From the NCBI RefSeq assembly GCF_039522165.1, contig NZ_BAAADE010000001.1, positions 558,001 through 622,000 of the forward strand: DNA of 64,000 bases. Direction: 5' to 3'. Shown piece after piece: positions 1 to 9,091 of this stretch. The stretch's first letter is position 1. Each line of letters starts with the position of its first letter. This DNA comes from Paenochrobactrum glaciei. Its GTDB lineage: Bacteria > Pseudomonadota > Alphaproteobacteria > Rhizobiales > Rhizobiaceae. The translations under genes were made by a program, and so were the position numbers. The notes beneath the pieces were generated by a model. It made no database searches. It was not told the origin of the DNA and saw only the letters and a program-made list of their open reading frames with translations.

Positions 1-118
1 TATAAGTTAAGCCAAAAACCGACGCAGTGCCAATAACAACGGCAAGCGATAGCAATAACTGACCACGAGATAATTCTAATGCAGGTCGTGACGACCCGTC
101 AGTATTTGTATCACTCAA
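1..118 (-). CDS. N-terminus of a membrane protein, probably an MFS transporter (partial)
   Basis: The minus strand stays open from a TTG at 118 to the window edge (39 codons). A GAGG sits 4 nt before the TTG. The peptide begins with a polar stretch (MSDTNTDGSSRP) followed by a hydrophobic helix (LLLSLAVVIGTASVFGLTY), which resembles the cytoplasmic start and first helix of MFS permeases. There is no ATG in the frame. The rest of the gene lies outside the window, so family and start are both tentative. Confidence 0.38.
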   Translation of the reverse strand, partial: MSDTNTDGSSRPALELSRGQLLLSLAVVIGTASVFGLTY

Positions 119-273
119 TGAACCTCACTTGGCGGTTATTGTTATGATACCGCCCCCCTCAAACTATTACGAAAATAGTCACTCTTCATTCTCTATAGAA
201 CTATATTGGGAGCTTATCACTATTAAAAATAGCATAGTCAGCAAAAATTATATTTGGTTATCAGAAACTCTTT

Positions 274-308
274 CAAAAAAAATGCCGGAAGATTTTCATC
301 TTCCGGCA
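274..308 (-). terminator. Rho-independent terminator of the pseudoazurin gene
   Basis: An 11-bp perfect stem (TGCCGGAAGAT, 283-293, with 298-308) and a 4-nt loop is followed on the minus strand by a run of U. It lies 24 bp beyond the pseudoazurin stop codon. Confidence 0.85.
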
Positions 309-331
309 CTGTTTTTACGAAACCGTAAAAA

Positions 332-778
332 TTACTTGGCTGCAGCCTGTTCAAGCAATGGCAGCATGCGTTCTTTTGCCTTTGGAGGCATTTTTGCATT
401 TGGAGCAGTTTCAAGGTTGCTCAAATCGTCGCCAACAACAACGAGAGCGACCATGCCCATTGCAAAGTGTGGCAGGCACTTAACGCCGTAAACACCTTCT
501 TTATCGAAAGTAACTTTTACTTCCTTATTGATCTTGCCTTTGAAGGTTGCTGCGCCTTCAGGCATCATGTCCTTCATGCTTTCAGCATTGTGTGAAGGAT
601 CGGTCGGTACGAAAGTTACGGTATCGCCAACAGCAATTTTGGTAAGCGCTGGTTCAAAAACCATATCGCCGCCTTCACCTTTGTTGAGCATTTTAACTTC
701 AAAATCTGCAGCCAGTGCAGGTGCGGATGCTGCTGCGAAAGCAATCGCAGCTGTAGCGAACAATGTAGAAATTTTCAA
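332..778 (-). CDS. Pseudoazurin (type I blue copper protein)
   Basis: This is a periplasmic one-electron carrier; in this family pseudoazurin donates electrons to copper nitrite reductase or nitrous oxide reductase, and sometimes to peroxidases. The 148-residue product has a Sec signal peptide ending at ALA-A (about residue 24) and a cupredoxin domain with the expected type I copper ligands: His63 (PSHN), then Cys101, His104 and Met109 in C-x2-H-x4-M spacing. It is a single-gene unit with its own terminator. No denitrification reductase gene is in the window, so its partner is unknown. I saw no convincing FNR or NNR box in the 263 bp upstream. Confidence 0.93.
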   Translation of the reverse strand: MKISTLFATAAIAFAAASAPALAADFEVKMLNKGEGGDMVFEPALTKIAVGDTVTFVPTDPSHNAESMKDMMPEGAATFKGKINKEVKVTFDKEGVYGVKCLPHFAMGMVALVVVGDDLSNLETAPNAKMPPKAKERMLPLLEQAAAK

Positions 779-1042
779 TTTTCTGCTCCAAATTCGGAAC
801 TAGTAAGGAACTTACTTAGCTTCATTTGACAAAAATGGTTTCAACCATGCAATCCGGGGGAGGTTCGATGCACGGCCCATCTCTTGGTCAAGTAGGTAAA
901 TGGTTTAAGAAAGTCAATAAATTCTGCAAAAACTTTACCAATATACATAAAAATATAAGTAAAATTGATCTAAAAAAGCCCTGTTTTTCGGTAAAAAGGA
1001 CTATATTCTCATAACGAAAAAGTTACTCCTTGTAACATTGCT

Positions 1043-1966
1043 TCAAGACCGTTTCTTCACTCGACGCTCTAAAACAGATGCCAGTTGTAAAGAGCAAAGC
1101 ACAATGGCAGAGCCAATGATTATTTTGAGTTCAGGCACTTCATTAAAAAATACATAGCCGGTGATCGCCATTACTACGATGGAGAGATAGCTGATCGGTG
1201 CAAGCACACTGGCATCGGCCAGACGATAGGCGCGCAAAAAGCAATATTGCCCTGCTTGTGCCAGCAAACCAATACCGATCAGTGGTATCCAATCCATTGT
1301 TTTGACCGGTTGCCAGCTGATAATCGCCGGAATAGCGGTCAGCACCACCAGACCGACCGTATAAAACACCATCATCACTGTGGTGCTTTCTTCACGCAGC
1401 TGCCGCGTTTGGATTGTCGCTAATGAACCAAAGACCACATTAACGGCAATTGCCACCAGCCCCACACTCCAGACAAAGCCACCACTGGGATTGAGCATAA
1501 TCAGCACACCGCCAAAGGCGATACCAGCGCCTATCCACTGAATACGGCTGACCTTTTCTGACAACATCACCACCGCCATCAGCATGGTGACCAACGGCCT
1601 TGAAAAGCTTAAAGCATTGACCACCACCAGCGGCATCAGCGCATAGGCAAAAAACTGACTGGTCAGTGCGATGGCATTACAGACAATACGGGTAAGATTG
1701 CGCCAGGGATGGCGGATATGCAGCATCTGCTGCCGCTCACGCCAGATCAGCGGCAAAATGAAAATCAGCCCGATCAATGCACGGATAAAAACAAGCTGAA
1801 AAGCCGGATAAGATACACCTTGCGCCTTCACCAGTGCCGACATGGCACCGGCAACCAGCAGCATGTCCGCCAAAGACCATATAATGGCCTCTCCGGTCGA
1901 ACCTCTGCCGGTTGCTGCGTTTTTTACACGCGACCTATCTGGTGCTGTCTCATGCCGGTTGAACAA
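1043..1966 (-). CDS. EamA/DMT-family transporter (RhaT-like)
   Basis: This is a ten-helix drug/metabolite transporter family protein, probably an inner-membrane exporter or permease of small metabolites. The product is about 307 aa with two EamA repeats and closely spaced hydrophobic segments. Start choice: an ATG at 2065 is in frame but would overlap the upstream deacetylase gene by 116 bp and add a tail unlike the family. A TTG at 1966 overlaps by 17 bp, lies about 10 nt after a GGTGG, and gives the normal family length, so I use it. It is the last gene of the ROK-deacetylase-EamA arm and may move a precursor or product of that pathway. The substrate cannot be read from sequence. Confidence 0.8.
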   Translation of the reverse strand: MFNRHETAPDRSRVKNAATGRGSTGEAIIWSLADMLLVAGAMSALVKAQGVSYPAFQLVFIRALIGLIFILPLIWRERQQMLHIRHPWRNLTRIVCNAIALTSQFFAYALMPLVVVNALSFSRPLVTMLMAVVMLSEKVSRIQWIGAGIAFGGVLIMLNPSGGFVWSVGLVAIAVNVVFGSLATIQTRQLREESTTVMMVFYTVGLVVLTAIPAIISWQPVKTMDWIPLIGIGLLAQAGQYCFLRAYRLADASVLAPISYLSIVVMAITGYVFFNEVPELKIIIGSAIVLCSLQLASVLERRVKKRS

Positions 1967-4361
1967 GATTGGCCACCAATCGGAAAGCGCCCGGCACCAG
2001 CCGGTCAAGCTGGTGATGCAAAACAAGGCTTGTATGTGTATGACGCCCCTGCCCGATTTCGGCACTCAGTAACGCACCAAATAATGGCTGTTCATTGACA
2101 TCATGCATCGATAAAAGCGGCACATAGGCATCATCCCAGCCGGAGATGAAATAAAGGCCGCGCTCTTTATCCCAATCGTCAAAATCATCCATATCAATCT
2201 GGTTCGGCCCTTTGAGCAATTTATGCTCAGGCTGCAGGATCGTTACGTCAGAAGCCGGATCGGTTACGCGCCAACGTAAAGAAGGCGTACCGATATTCAG
2301 ACGCAATGGCGGTGTTTGCTCTGCCACCCAGCCATCTGTCGGGCGATGATAAAGCGTGACCAAATGGCCGCCTTTATGCACAAAATCATGCAATTTAGCG
2401 GTCGCGTCTGCCAAATCTTTGCGCAAACCAAAGGCAAAAATACCGACAACAATTGTGGTAAACTGCGACAGGTCACCGGCCAGATGCTTCTCTGTCAGCA
2501 TGGTGACATCAAGCCCCATGCGCGTAAGCCACAAGCCCACCCGATCAGCGCCACCGCCGACATAACCAATTTTAGCATTTTTCGGCAGCGTTAAATCCAG
2601 CGCCAGCACTTGCAAAAGCTCTGGCTCACGATAACTCACCGCACCGATATGCGGATAGCTGGTGTGATCAACCTTAAAAGCCTCACGACCATCAATTTGT
2701 GGCACAAAACGCAACAAATCCGGCTCGATCTTCTCAGGTGCTGTCAAAGTCACTTGCGCACCTTCTTGCGTAAGCACCCAGCCTTCCGGCGCGCTAAAAC
2801 GAACAGGTGCCTGCGCACCGCTGATTGTCATGCAGGAGGTCAGGTTTGGCGTGTTTTTATCCTGCAATGACAAAATGAAAGCAGGCGGGTCAAGGGCCAG
2901 CGAACTGGCAGGTAAAATGGCAAATGGCTCTTCCAGATCAAATTGTGCGCTGGCCTGATAGCCGGAAAAATCCGCGGTCAAAACAATATGCGCCTGACCA
3001 TTGCCTTGCAGTGATGTCCAATTGGGTTCGAACACCGGGCTGAATGCCGCTCCGGTTTCAGCAATCACATCAAAATTGAAATGACGGCCATTTTGTTCGG
3101 TCGGTATAACATCCACATATGCTGGGAAAACAGTTTCAATATTGACCTTATAGCGGCGATAATCTTCGCTGAGGCTCACCTTCAGATCACTTGCCTGCCC
3201 CGGCGTCAAAGTGCGTGAGGTAAGGGCCGCATTTTCAAACAAATCGGCCGCTTCAAAAAGCGCATGATTGATTTGCGTGATTTTTCTGGTCAGACGATGA
3301 TCATGCAGTTTCAAAAAGTCAGCTGGCGCATGTTCGCGCGCAGTTTCAGTGGCTTTTGCAGCCTCGACCAGACAGGCCATAATCGCACCGCGATCAGGAA
3401 AAGCAGAAAGCGCATGATCCAGCGCATCCTGCGCATCACGCAAACAGCTAACCGCTTTAGCTGAAAGGCCGGATGTTAATGCCAATTGTTCCAGATTGGC
3501 AGGCAAACCATCCAGCACCGATGTTTCACTGCGCACTTTATTGCTTGCCAGCAACAAATGCAGCGGCCATTCTTTTTTCGGATTTTCCGGCCAATAGCCC
3601 ATGCCCTGACTGGCATGGTAATAACGTGACCACTCACCGATGCGGTCATAATCAGCGCCGGTTGCCACATCACGGGTTTCTGCGCGCACGGTTACCGTTG
3701 CAGGCGGCGGCGGCACCTCATCATCATAATAGCCATTGCTACCACCCGTCCACGCAGGCAGATAATATTTAGCCACCTGCCAAACGGTCAGTCCTTCTTC
3801 AAAATGTTCAGGATAGGCTTTAGGGTCAGCAGCCAGCGCAATGGCTTTTTCGGCTGCACGCGTCATTGCGCGGTGATGGCCGTGCTGACCTGGCACATCA
3901 AGAAATGTCGGAATCACAATGTCAGGACGATCGGTGCGGTAAGCGCGCACCAGACGCTCAATGGTGCGATCTTCACCCCAATGTAAGAAAGTGCCGTCGC
4001 CATCTTTGGAAAAGCCGAAATCATGCACAGGATCCTGAGGGCCATGACCAAGCCATGTCACATCGCTGTCGATGGCACGCGCTGCTTCTTCCAATTCGCG
4101 GCTGCGCACAGCACCCAAAGCACCGCTGCGCTCAGGCCCAAGCACATTTTGCCCGCCTTCGCCGCGGGTGGAACAGCCGATAATCACCCGCATACCTAAA
4201 GCAAAACGGAAATAAGCCAGCATACCGCTTTGCTCATCATCGGGATGGGCTCCGGTATTCATCATGGTGACGGTTGATTGCAAACGGCTAAGGCTGCGAT
4301 GCAAGCGCACAAGTGCGGGTGCAGCCATCTGCTTTTCAATTTTCTGACGCGCGTCAAGCAT
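1950..4361 (-). CDS. Long PIG-L/LmbE-family N-deacetylase
   Basis: PIG-L/LmbE enzymes are zinc amidases that remove N-acyl groups from amino-sugar conjugates (GlcNAc-PI, mycothiol and bacillithiol precursors, lincosamides). The N-terminal domain carries the zinc motif AHPDDE (residues 38-43), an SREL segment near 88-91 and HGHH (160-163). The protein is 803 aa, far longer than a bare LmbE domain (about 230-300 aa). The middle is beta-rich and the region around 595-720 reads like a class-I glutamine-amidotransferase-like fold (GYVGGGADRVG, then FVHKGGHLV). There is no signal peptide, so it is probably cytoplasmic. A strong GGAGG precedes the ATG. It lies 27 bp after the ROK regulator in the same unit, opposite the sugar ABC operon. 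The substrate is unknown. Confidence 0.88.
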   Translation of the reverse strand: MLDARQKIEKQMAAPALVRLHRSLSRLQSTVTMMNTGAHPDDEQSGMLAYFRFALGMRVIIGCSTRGEGGQNVLGPERSGALGAVRSRELEEAARAIDSDVTWLGHGPQDPVHDFGFSKDGDGTFLHWGEDRTIERLVRAYRTDRPDIVIPTFLDVPGQHGHHRAMTRAAEKAIALAADPKAYPEHFEEGLTVWQVAKYYLPAWTGGSNGYYDDEVPPPPATVTVRAETRDVATGADYDRIGEWSRYYHASQGMGYWPENPKKEWPLHLLLASNKVRSETSVLDGLPANLEQLALTSGLSAKAVSCLRDAQDALDHALSAFPDRGAIMACLVEAAKATETAREHAPADFLKLHDHRLTRKITQINHALFEAADLFENAALTSRTLTPGQASDLKVSLSEDYRRYKVNIETVFPAYVDVIPTEQNGRHFNFDVIAETGAAFSPVFEPNWTSLQGNGQAHIVLTADFSGYQASAQFDLEEPFAILPASSLALDPPAFILSLQDKNTPNLTSCMTISGAQAPVRFSAPEGWVLTQEGAQVTLTAPEKIEPDLLRFVPQIDGREAFKVDHTSYPHIGAVSYREPELLQVLALDLTLPKNAKIGYVGGGADRVGLWLTRMGLDVTMLTEKHLAGDLSQFTTIVVGIFAFGLRKDLADATAKLHDFVHKGGHLVTLYHRPTDGWVAEQTPPLRLNIGTPSLRWRVTDPASDVTILQPEHKLLKGPNQIDMDDFDDWDKERGLYFISGWDDAYVPLLSMHDVNEQPLFGALLSAEIGQGRHTHTSLVLHHQLDRLVPGAFRLVANLVQPA

Positions 4362-4388
4362 GATAGTCCTCCAGATATTTTTAGTCTT

Positions 4389-5615
4389 TTACAGATCAGA
4401 TGCCGTATCAAGCTTCGGCGTCATGACCTCAAATAGCGGCAGGGCAGCAGCGCCCAAAGCCGCGGTAAACTGGCCGGTTGCCCCGAGAATCACCCGCGGC
4501 ATGACCCGTTCCTGACGGCTCGCCACCGAAATCGGCAGTGTCCCCATCATGGTCACCAGTTCCTGCAAAATAGAATCCGGCAGCATACCGCTTAAAATCA
4601 CGGTCTGCGGATCCAGAATATTTTCGATCATTGCGATCATCGGCGCCAGATGCGCTGCGGCCTCATGAAGCCAGTGCATCAGAACCGGATTTTTCTCTTC
4701 ATGAAGCGTAACGAGATCGTCAAATTCAGTGCTTTCAATGCCAGCCTGATTAAGCGCTTCACGCAATGAATAATGCGAAGCGTAACGTTCCAGACAGCCC
4801 TGCTGGCCGCATGCACACGGACGCCCTAATGGCGAAACCACCACATGGCCGATTTCGCCCGCATTGCCGAATGCACCGCGAAACGGCATGCCGTCAACGA
4901 TCATGCCAAGCCCGATACCAGCGCCGAAATAGATCATCGCAAAACTGGAAATACCGTGTCCGGCACCAAAAAGACGCTCACCCACGGCAGCCGCAGACGC
5001 ATCATTTTCAATGATCACTGTCTCGCCGCATGCTTCACTTAAAAAAGCCGCCGCATCGATATCCGCCCAGCCCGGCAATGTTGTCGGGCCGACCGAGGTC
5101 ATGCCTTCCACATCAAAAGGCCCCGGCATCACGGCGCCAACCCCCAGCAAAGGGGCGGTAAAGCTTTGCTTTATTTCAGCAATTTCACTCGCAAACTGTT
5201 TAGAGAGCTTTTCAGGGCTGGTATCTTTGACCGGTGTGATACGGCGCAGACGCGGCTGCCCCGCCAAATCCAAAACGGTTGTCACCATATGGTCGGATGC
5301 CATTTCAACACCAATGGTCATTGCACCATCAGGATTAACCGCAAACTGCTTGGGCGGCTGACCGCGACCAGCGCGTAAACGCCCCGTCTGCATCAAGAGT
5401 TTTTCACTCACCAGCTCGTCAACAATATTGGCAATCGCTTGCGCGGTCAGGTGCGTGAGGCGCGCAATATGCATGCGCCCGAGCGAACCATGCTGACGCA
5501 CAACATCCAGCACCACGCGACGATTATGATCGCGAATCCTCTCCGGATTTTTCCCCAGAGTGATCTGATGGGTCGTTTGTTGATCATTATCGAGCTGGAA
5601 AACCATTCTACTCAC
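4389..5615 (-). CDS. ROK-family transcriptional regulator
   Basis: This is probably the sugar-responsive regulator of both arms of the locus. The N-terminus holds a winged helix-turn-helix (about residues 30-80), followed by a ROK fold with acidic motif ENDA (203-206, possible catalytic Asp205) and the ROK zinc site formed by His257 and the cysteines of CACGQQGC (267-274). NagC/XylR-type members bind operators and release them on binding a sugar or sugar phosphate. It is divergent from the ABC operon, with 316 bp between starts. The first codon could be GTG 5615 or ATG 5606; the difference is three residues. Confidence 0.92.
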   Translation of the reverse strand: MSRMVFQLDNDQQTTHQITLGKNPERIRDHNRRVVLDVVRQHGSLGRMHIARLTHLTAQAIANIVDELVSEKLLMQTGRLRAGRGQPPKQFAVNPDGAMTIGVEMASDHMVTTVLDLAGQPRLRRITPVKDTSPEKLSKQFASEIAEIKQSFTAPLLGVGAVMPGPFDVEGMTSVGPTTLPGWADIDAAAFLSEACGETVIIENDASAAAVGERLFGAGHGISSFAMIYFGAGIGLGMIVDGMPFRGAFGNAGEIGHVVVSPLGRPCACGQQGCLERYASHYSLREALNQAGIESTEFDDLVTLHEEKNPVLMHWLHEAAAHLAPMIAMIENILDPQTVILSGMLPDSILQELVTMMGTLPISVASRQERVMPRVILGATGQFTAALGAAALPLFEVMTPKLDTASDL

Positions 5616-5931
5616 CCTGCTATCCCCTGAAAAAGTGATAGCGCATATACCTCAAACACAGCAATAGATTAATTCAAGTAAATTATCTTATTGACAAAAC
5701 CATGTTTTATAGGGAACCGTAAGGACTAACACTTTGGTGTTTTCTGTAGCACATTAAATTCCACAAGCGAACAAATGTTCTACGGAAGAAATAAGTGGCG
5801 GAATAGTATATTGTGCAAGTTGCAACAGTTGAAGTCCGTTCATTTGCAACACTGGAATCAAGGTTCCGGGCAATTGGTTCAGCATCCTCTTCGCAATCAA
5901 CAAGCGAGGCGGCGCTTAGGGAGGTTCTAAT
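5616..5931. promoter_or_regulatory. Divergent control region between the ROK regulator and the sugar ABC operon
   Basis: No gene is seen in these 316 bp. Visible elements are a TTGACA hexamer at 5691-5696 and two related 11-bp direct repeats, GTTGCAACAGT (5819-5829) and TTTGCAACACT (5843-5853), starting 24 bp apart. The first contains the 8-bp palindrome GTTGCAAC. These repeats are my best guess for a ROK operator, unproven. A GGGAGG at 5919-5924 is the ribosome site for the binding-protein gene. Confidence 0.5.
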
Positions 5932-7179
5932 ATGCGTAAACTTATGTTTGCGAGCTTGGTTGCTGGTTTCAGCACAATGGCTTTTAATGCAGCTCAGGCT
6001 GTTGAAATTGAATATTGGCAGTATATTTTCGAAACCCGCGTTAAAGCTATGGACAAGCTGATCGCCAATTTCGAAAAAGCCAATCCAGACATCAAGGTCA
6101 AACAGACCACATTCCCTTATGATGATTATCAGACCCGCGTTATTGCTGCCAAAATGGCCGGCAAGACCCCTGATGTCATGCAGCTTTTTTATGGCTGGCT
6201 CGACAAATTCGTAGCTGGCGACATTCTGCAGCCACTGTCAAAAGAAGCATTCCCGCACGATAAGATCGAAAGCGACTTCTTCTCCATCGTCAGCGCCATG
6301 AAACGCGGCGATGAATATTACGGCTTGCCGACCGCTGTGCGTTCATTAGCTGTTTTCTACAACAAGAAATTGTTTGAAGAAGCAGGCCTTGATCCAAACA
6401 AGCCACCGCAGACACTGGAAGAATTTGTTGAAGCCGCCAAGAAAACCACCAAGCGTGATGGCGCAGGCAATCTGACCACTGTTGGCGTAACCATGGATAT
6501 GGCTGGTCAGGATCACCATTGGTGGCGTGAAGTGCTCGTTCGTCAATATGGTGGCGTGCCTTACACCGACAATGACCGCAAAGTGGCTTACGACACCGAA
6601 GCCGGTGACAAAGCTTTGAAATTCTACACCGACCTTCAGCTTGAGCATAAGGTCAGTGAACAGAAATTCATGGATGAAGGTCAGGCTGCATTCCGCGCCG
6701 GTATGGCTGCAATGACCATTGACGGCACCTTCCGTCTGGGTTCATTCCGCACCATCGAAGGCTTCGAATGGGGTGTAACCGAGCTTCCAGCCAATGCTGA
6801 AGGCGTTCGTTCCAACTATGCCAGCTATTTTGCCAATGGTATCGGTTCCACTGTAGAAGGTGAAAAACTCGTCGCGGCACAGAAGTTCCTCGACTATATT
6901 TCTTCACCAGAAGCGATGGAAATCTGGCTTGAAGATGTAGGTGAACTGCCTGCACGTCGTGCTGCTGCCCAGACCGAGAAAAATCTGGCAGACCCGATCT
7001 ACGGTCCGTTCCTAAAAGGCCTGGATTATGCTCACACCACCATGTTTGTGGATGAAGCAGCCCAGCGTCAGACCGCAATCGACATGGTCAACCGCGTAGC
7101 CCTTGAAAAGCAGCCTACGAAAGATTCACTTTCTCAGGCTGCAAAAGCTGAGCAGACTGTAATCGACGACGCTCAGTAA
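5932..7179 (+). CDS. Sugar-type ABC transporter, periplasmic solute-binding protein (family 1)
   Basis: This is the periplasmic receptor of a CUT1-type importer. The 415-aa product has a signal peptide (Lys/Arg start, hydrophobic core, cleavage after AQA near residue 23) and the family-1 binding-protein fold (MalE/UgpB type): KTPDVMQLFYGW near residue 90 and a C-terminal helical region. It is first in the operon and is separated from the permeases by a stem-loop terminator, as expected when the receptor is made in excess. The ligand is unknown; the neighbouring kinase, deacetylase and lyase argue for a modified sugar or sugar-amine conjugate rather than a plain sugar. Confidence 0.92.
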   Translation: MRKLMFASLVAGFSTMAFNAAQAVEIEYWQYIFETRVKAMDKLIANFEKANPDIKVKQTTFPYDDYQTRVIAAKMAGKTPDVMQLFYGWLDKFVAGDILQPLSKEAFPHDKIESDFFSIVSAMKRGDEYYGLPTAVRSLAVFYNKKLFEEAGLDPNKPPQTLEEFVEAAKKTTKRDGAGNLTTVGVTMDMAGQDHHWWREVLVRQYGGVPYTDNDRKVAYDTEAGDKALKFYTDLQLEHKVSEQKFMDEGQAAFRAGMAAMTIDGTFRLGSFRTIEGFEWGVTELPANAEGVRSNYASYFANGIGSTVEGEKLVAAQKFLDYISSPEAMEIWLEDVGELPARRAAAQTEKNLADPIYGPFLKGLDYAHTTMFVDEAAQRQTAIDMVNRVALEKQPTKDSLSQAAKAEQTVIDDAQ

Positions 7180-7196
7180 GACTGCAAAAATAAAAA

Positions 7197-7233
7197 GCGT
7201 GGCCCTAAAACTCATACGAGCTTAGGGCCACGC
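7197..7233 (+). terminator. Stem-loop (leaky terminator) between receptor and permease genes
   Basis: The perfect 12-bp stem GCGTGGCCCTAA pairs with its complement across a 13-nt loop, followed by a T-rich stretch. The operon continues beyond it, so it probably lowers permease relative to receptor expression or protects the upstream mRNA. Confidence 0.75.
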
Positions 7234-7316
7234 CACATTTTATTTCATTATTTTGCGTCTGCTTTTTAAGTCAATATTACGCTTATCTCGAACCATACCA
7301 AAAGGTATTGTGAGCC

Positions 7317-8240
7317 ATGACTGTGACAACAGCCCGATCGGATGACACTTTTTGGAACCGCTTCCCAATGCGCGTAAGACGGTTGATCTGGATTTGGAGC
7401 TTCCTTGCCCTGCCGATCCTGTTTTATTCCGTTATCCGGTTTTATCCGACAATTGAAGCATTCTGGCTTTCATTGACGGACTGGAATTTGATGAAGCCAC
7501 CAAAATTCATCGGTTTCGCCAACTACACCAAGCTTTTTGCTGATCCGCAATTCTGGAAAGTGTTTAAAAACACATTCAGCTATTTGCTGATTGGTACACC
7601 TATCAGCCTCATTCTGGCCTTTACGATCGCGTTCTATCTGGATCGCGTCCGCTTTATGCATGGCCTGATCCGCGGCCTCTATTTTCTGCCATACCTCACC
7701 ACCGCTGCCGCAATGGCATGGGTCTGGCGCTGGTTCTACCAGCCTGCCCCCATCGGCGTCATTAACAATGCGCTGGCACTGGTTGGTATTCCGCAGCAAG
7801 GTTTTATCCGTTCGGTGGAGCAGGCATTGCCATCCATCATGGTGACATCCATCTGGGCGGGCCTCGGCTTCCAGATCATCATCTTCATGGCCGGCCTTCG
7901 TGCTATTCCGAACACATTCTATGAAGCAGCCCGTATTGACGGTCTGGGTGAATGGGCAATTTTGCGCAAAATCACTATTCCGCTTTTGAAGCCAACGACC
8001 GTGTTTCTGGTTGTTTTCTCTTCCATCGGTTTCTTGCGCATCTTCGATCAGGTCTACAACATGACCACCAATGATCCGGGCGGCCCGCTGGGCTCAACCA
8101 AGCCATTGGTTCTGATGATCTATCAAACCGCCTTCTCCTCTTATGCGATGGGTTATGCGGCAGCTCAGACAGTTGTCCTGTTCTCTATCCTGCTTTTCGT
8201 ATCGCTCTTACAGCTCTGGATTTTGAGGGAAAAGAAATGA
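7317..8240 (+). CDS. Sugar ABC transporter permease, MalF/UgpA type
   Basis: This is the first of two inner-membrane subunits of the importer. The 307-aa product has six predicted helices and the EAA loop that contacts the ATPase (FYEAARIDGLGEWAILRKITIPLLKP, near residues 201-226). The N-terminus is cytoplasmic and polar, with the first helix near residue 23. The stop overlaps the next permease start by 4 bp (ATGA), so the two are translationally coupled. Confidence 0.93.
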   Translation: MTVTTARSDDTFWNRFPMRVRRLIWIWSFLALPILFYSVIRFYPTIEAFWLSLTDWNLMKPPKFIGFANYTKLFADPQFWKVFKNTFSYLLIGTPISLILAFTIAFYLDRVRFMHGLIRGLYFLPYLTTAAAMAWVWRWFYQPAPIGVINNALALVGIPQQGFIRSVEQALPSIMVTSIWAGLGFQIIIFMAGLRAIPNTFYEAARIDGLGEWAILRKITIPLLKPTTVFLVVFSSIGFLRIFDQVYNMTTNDPGGPLGSTKPLVLMIYQTAFSSYAMGYAAAQTVVLFSILLFVSLLQLWILREKK

Positions 8241-9088
8241 GTACCACTGTTCAATCCCCCTCAATCAATTACAAAAACGTCAGACCAGGCCGTGTGCTGA
8301 CATGGACATTATTGTTCATCGGCGGCATTATCATGGTCATCCCGCTGGCATTCATGTTTTCAACATCGCTGAAAACAGCCGGTCAGGTTTATGATCTCCG
8401 TTTGATCCCGAGTGCGCCATCGTTCCAGAACTATGTCACCATTCTCGCTGACGGACGTTTCCTGCGCTGGTTCTTCAACTCCATGTTTGTGGCGGTTGTC
8501 GTCACACTCTCCAACGTGTTTTTTGACAGTCTCGTCGGCTACACATTGGCAAAGTTCAAGTTCCGCGGCCGCAATTTCATCTTTATCGCCATTCTGTCGA
8601 CACTGATGATCCCGACTGAAATGCTGGTTATTCCTTGGTATGTTATGTCGTCGAAGCTCGGCTGGCTCGATAGCTATTGGGGCATCATGTTCCCGGGTCT
8701 CATGACCGCTTTCGGAACCTTCCTGATGAAGCAGTTCTTTGAAGGTGTGCCGGATGATTTCCTCGAAGCTGCCCGCGTTGATGGTCTCAACGAGTTCCAG
8801 ATCTGGTGGAAAGTGGCCATGCCACTTGTGACCCCTGCGCTCTCGGCACTCGCCATCTTTACCTTCCTTGGTAACTGGACAGCCTTCTTCTGGCCGCTGA
8901 TCGTCACCACCAGCAAAGAGCTTTACACCTTGCCGGTTGGTCTCTCGAGCTTTGCGGTTGAACAATCCATCCAATGGGAAATGATCATGACGGGTGCTGC
9001 CATTGCGACGCTGCCGACCCTGTTGGTCTTCCTCGTGCTGCAACGCTACATCGTGCGCGGTGTGATGCTTGCCGGACTGAAAGGATAA
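8237..9088 (+). CDS. Sugar ABC transporter permease, MalG/UgpE type
   Basis: This is the second membrane subunit (283 aa, six helices). Its EAA loop (FLEAARVDGLNEFQIWWKVAMP) is near residues 175-196. It overlaps the upstream permease by 4 bp and the lyase-like gene starts only 3 bp after its stop, so all are on one mRNA. It forms a heterodimer with the MalF-type partner. Confidence 0.93.
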   Translation: MSTTVQSPSINYKNVRPGRVLTWTLLFIGGIIMVIPLAFMFSTSLKTAGQVYDLRLIPSAPSFQNYVTILADGRFLRWFFNSMFVAVVVTLSNVFFDSLVGYTLAKFKFRGRNFIFIAILSTLMIPTEMLVIPWYVMSSKLGWLDSYWGIMFPGLMTAFGTFLMKQFFEGVPDDFLEAARVDGLNEFQIWWKVAMPLVTPALSALAIFTFLGNWTAFFWPLIVTTSKELYTLPVGLSSFAVEQSIQWEMIMTGAAIATLPTLLVFLVLQRYIVRGVMLAGLKG

Positions 9089-9091
9089 ATC

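Noticed and set aside
840..990. FNR/NNR box upstream of the pseudoazurin gene
   Set aside because: TTGATCTAAAAAAG near 966 lacks the second half-site, and CTTGGTCAAG near 883 has the wrong spacing.
826..1014. Plus-strand open frame (62 codons) upstream of the pseudoazurin gene
   Set aside because: Low-complexity Lys/Asn-rich translation without ribosome site; intergenic composition.
1967..2065. Upstream extension of the EamA gene to ATG 2065
   Set aside because: It would overlap the deacetylase gene by 116 bp and add a tail unlike the transporter family.
8360..9043. Minus-strand open frame (227 codons) opposite the MalG-type permease gene
   Set aside because: It is a shadow of the permease; composition is rich in His, Arg and Glu as expected from antisense of a membrane gene.
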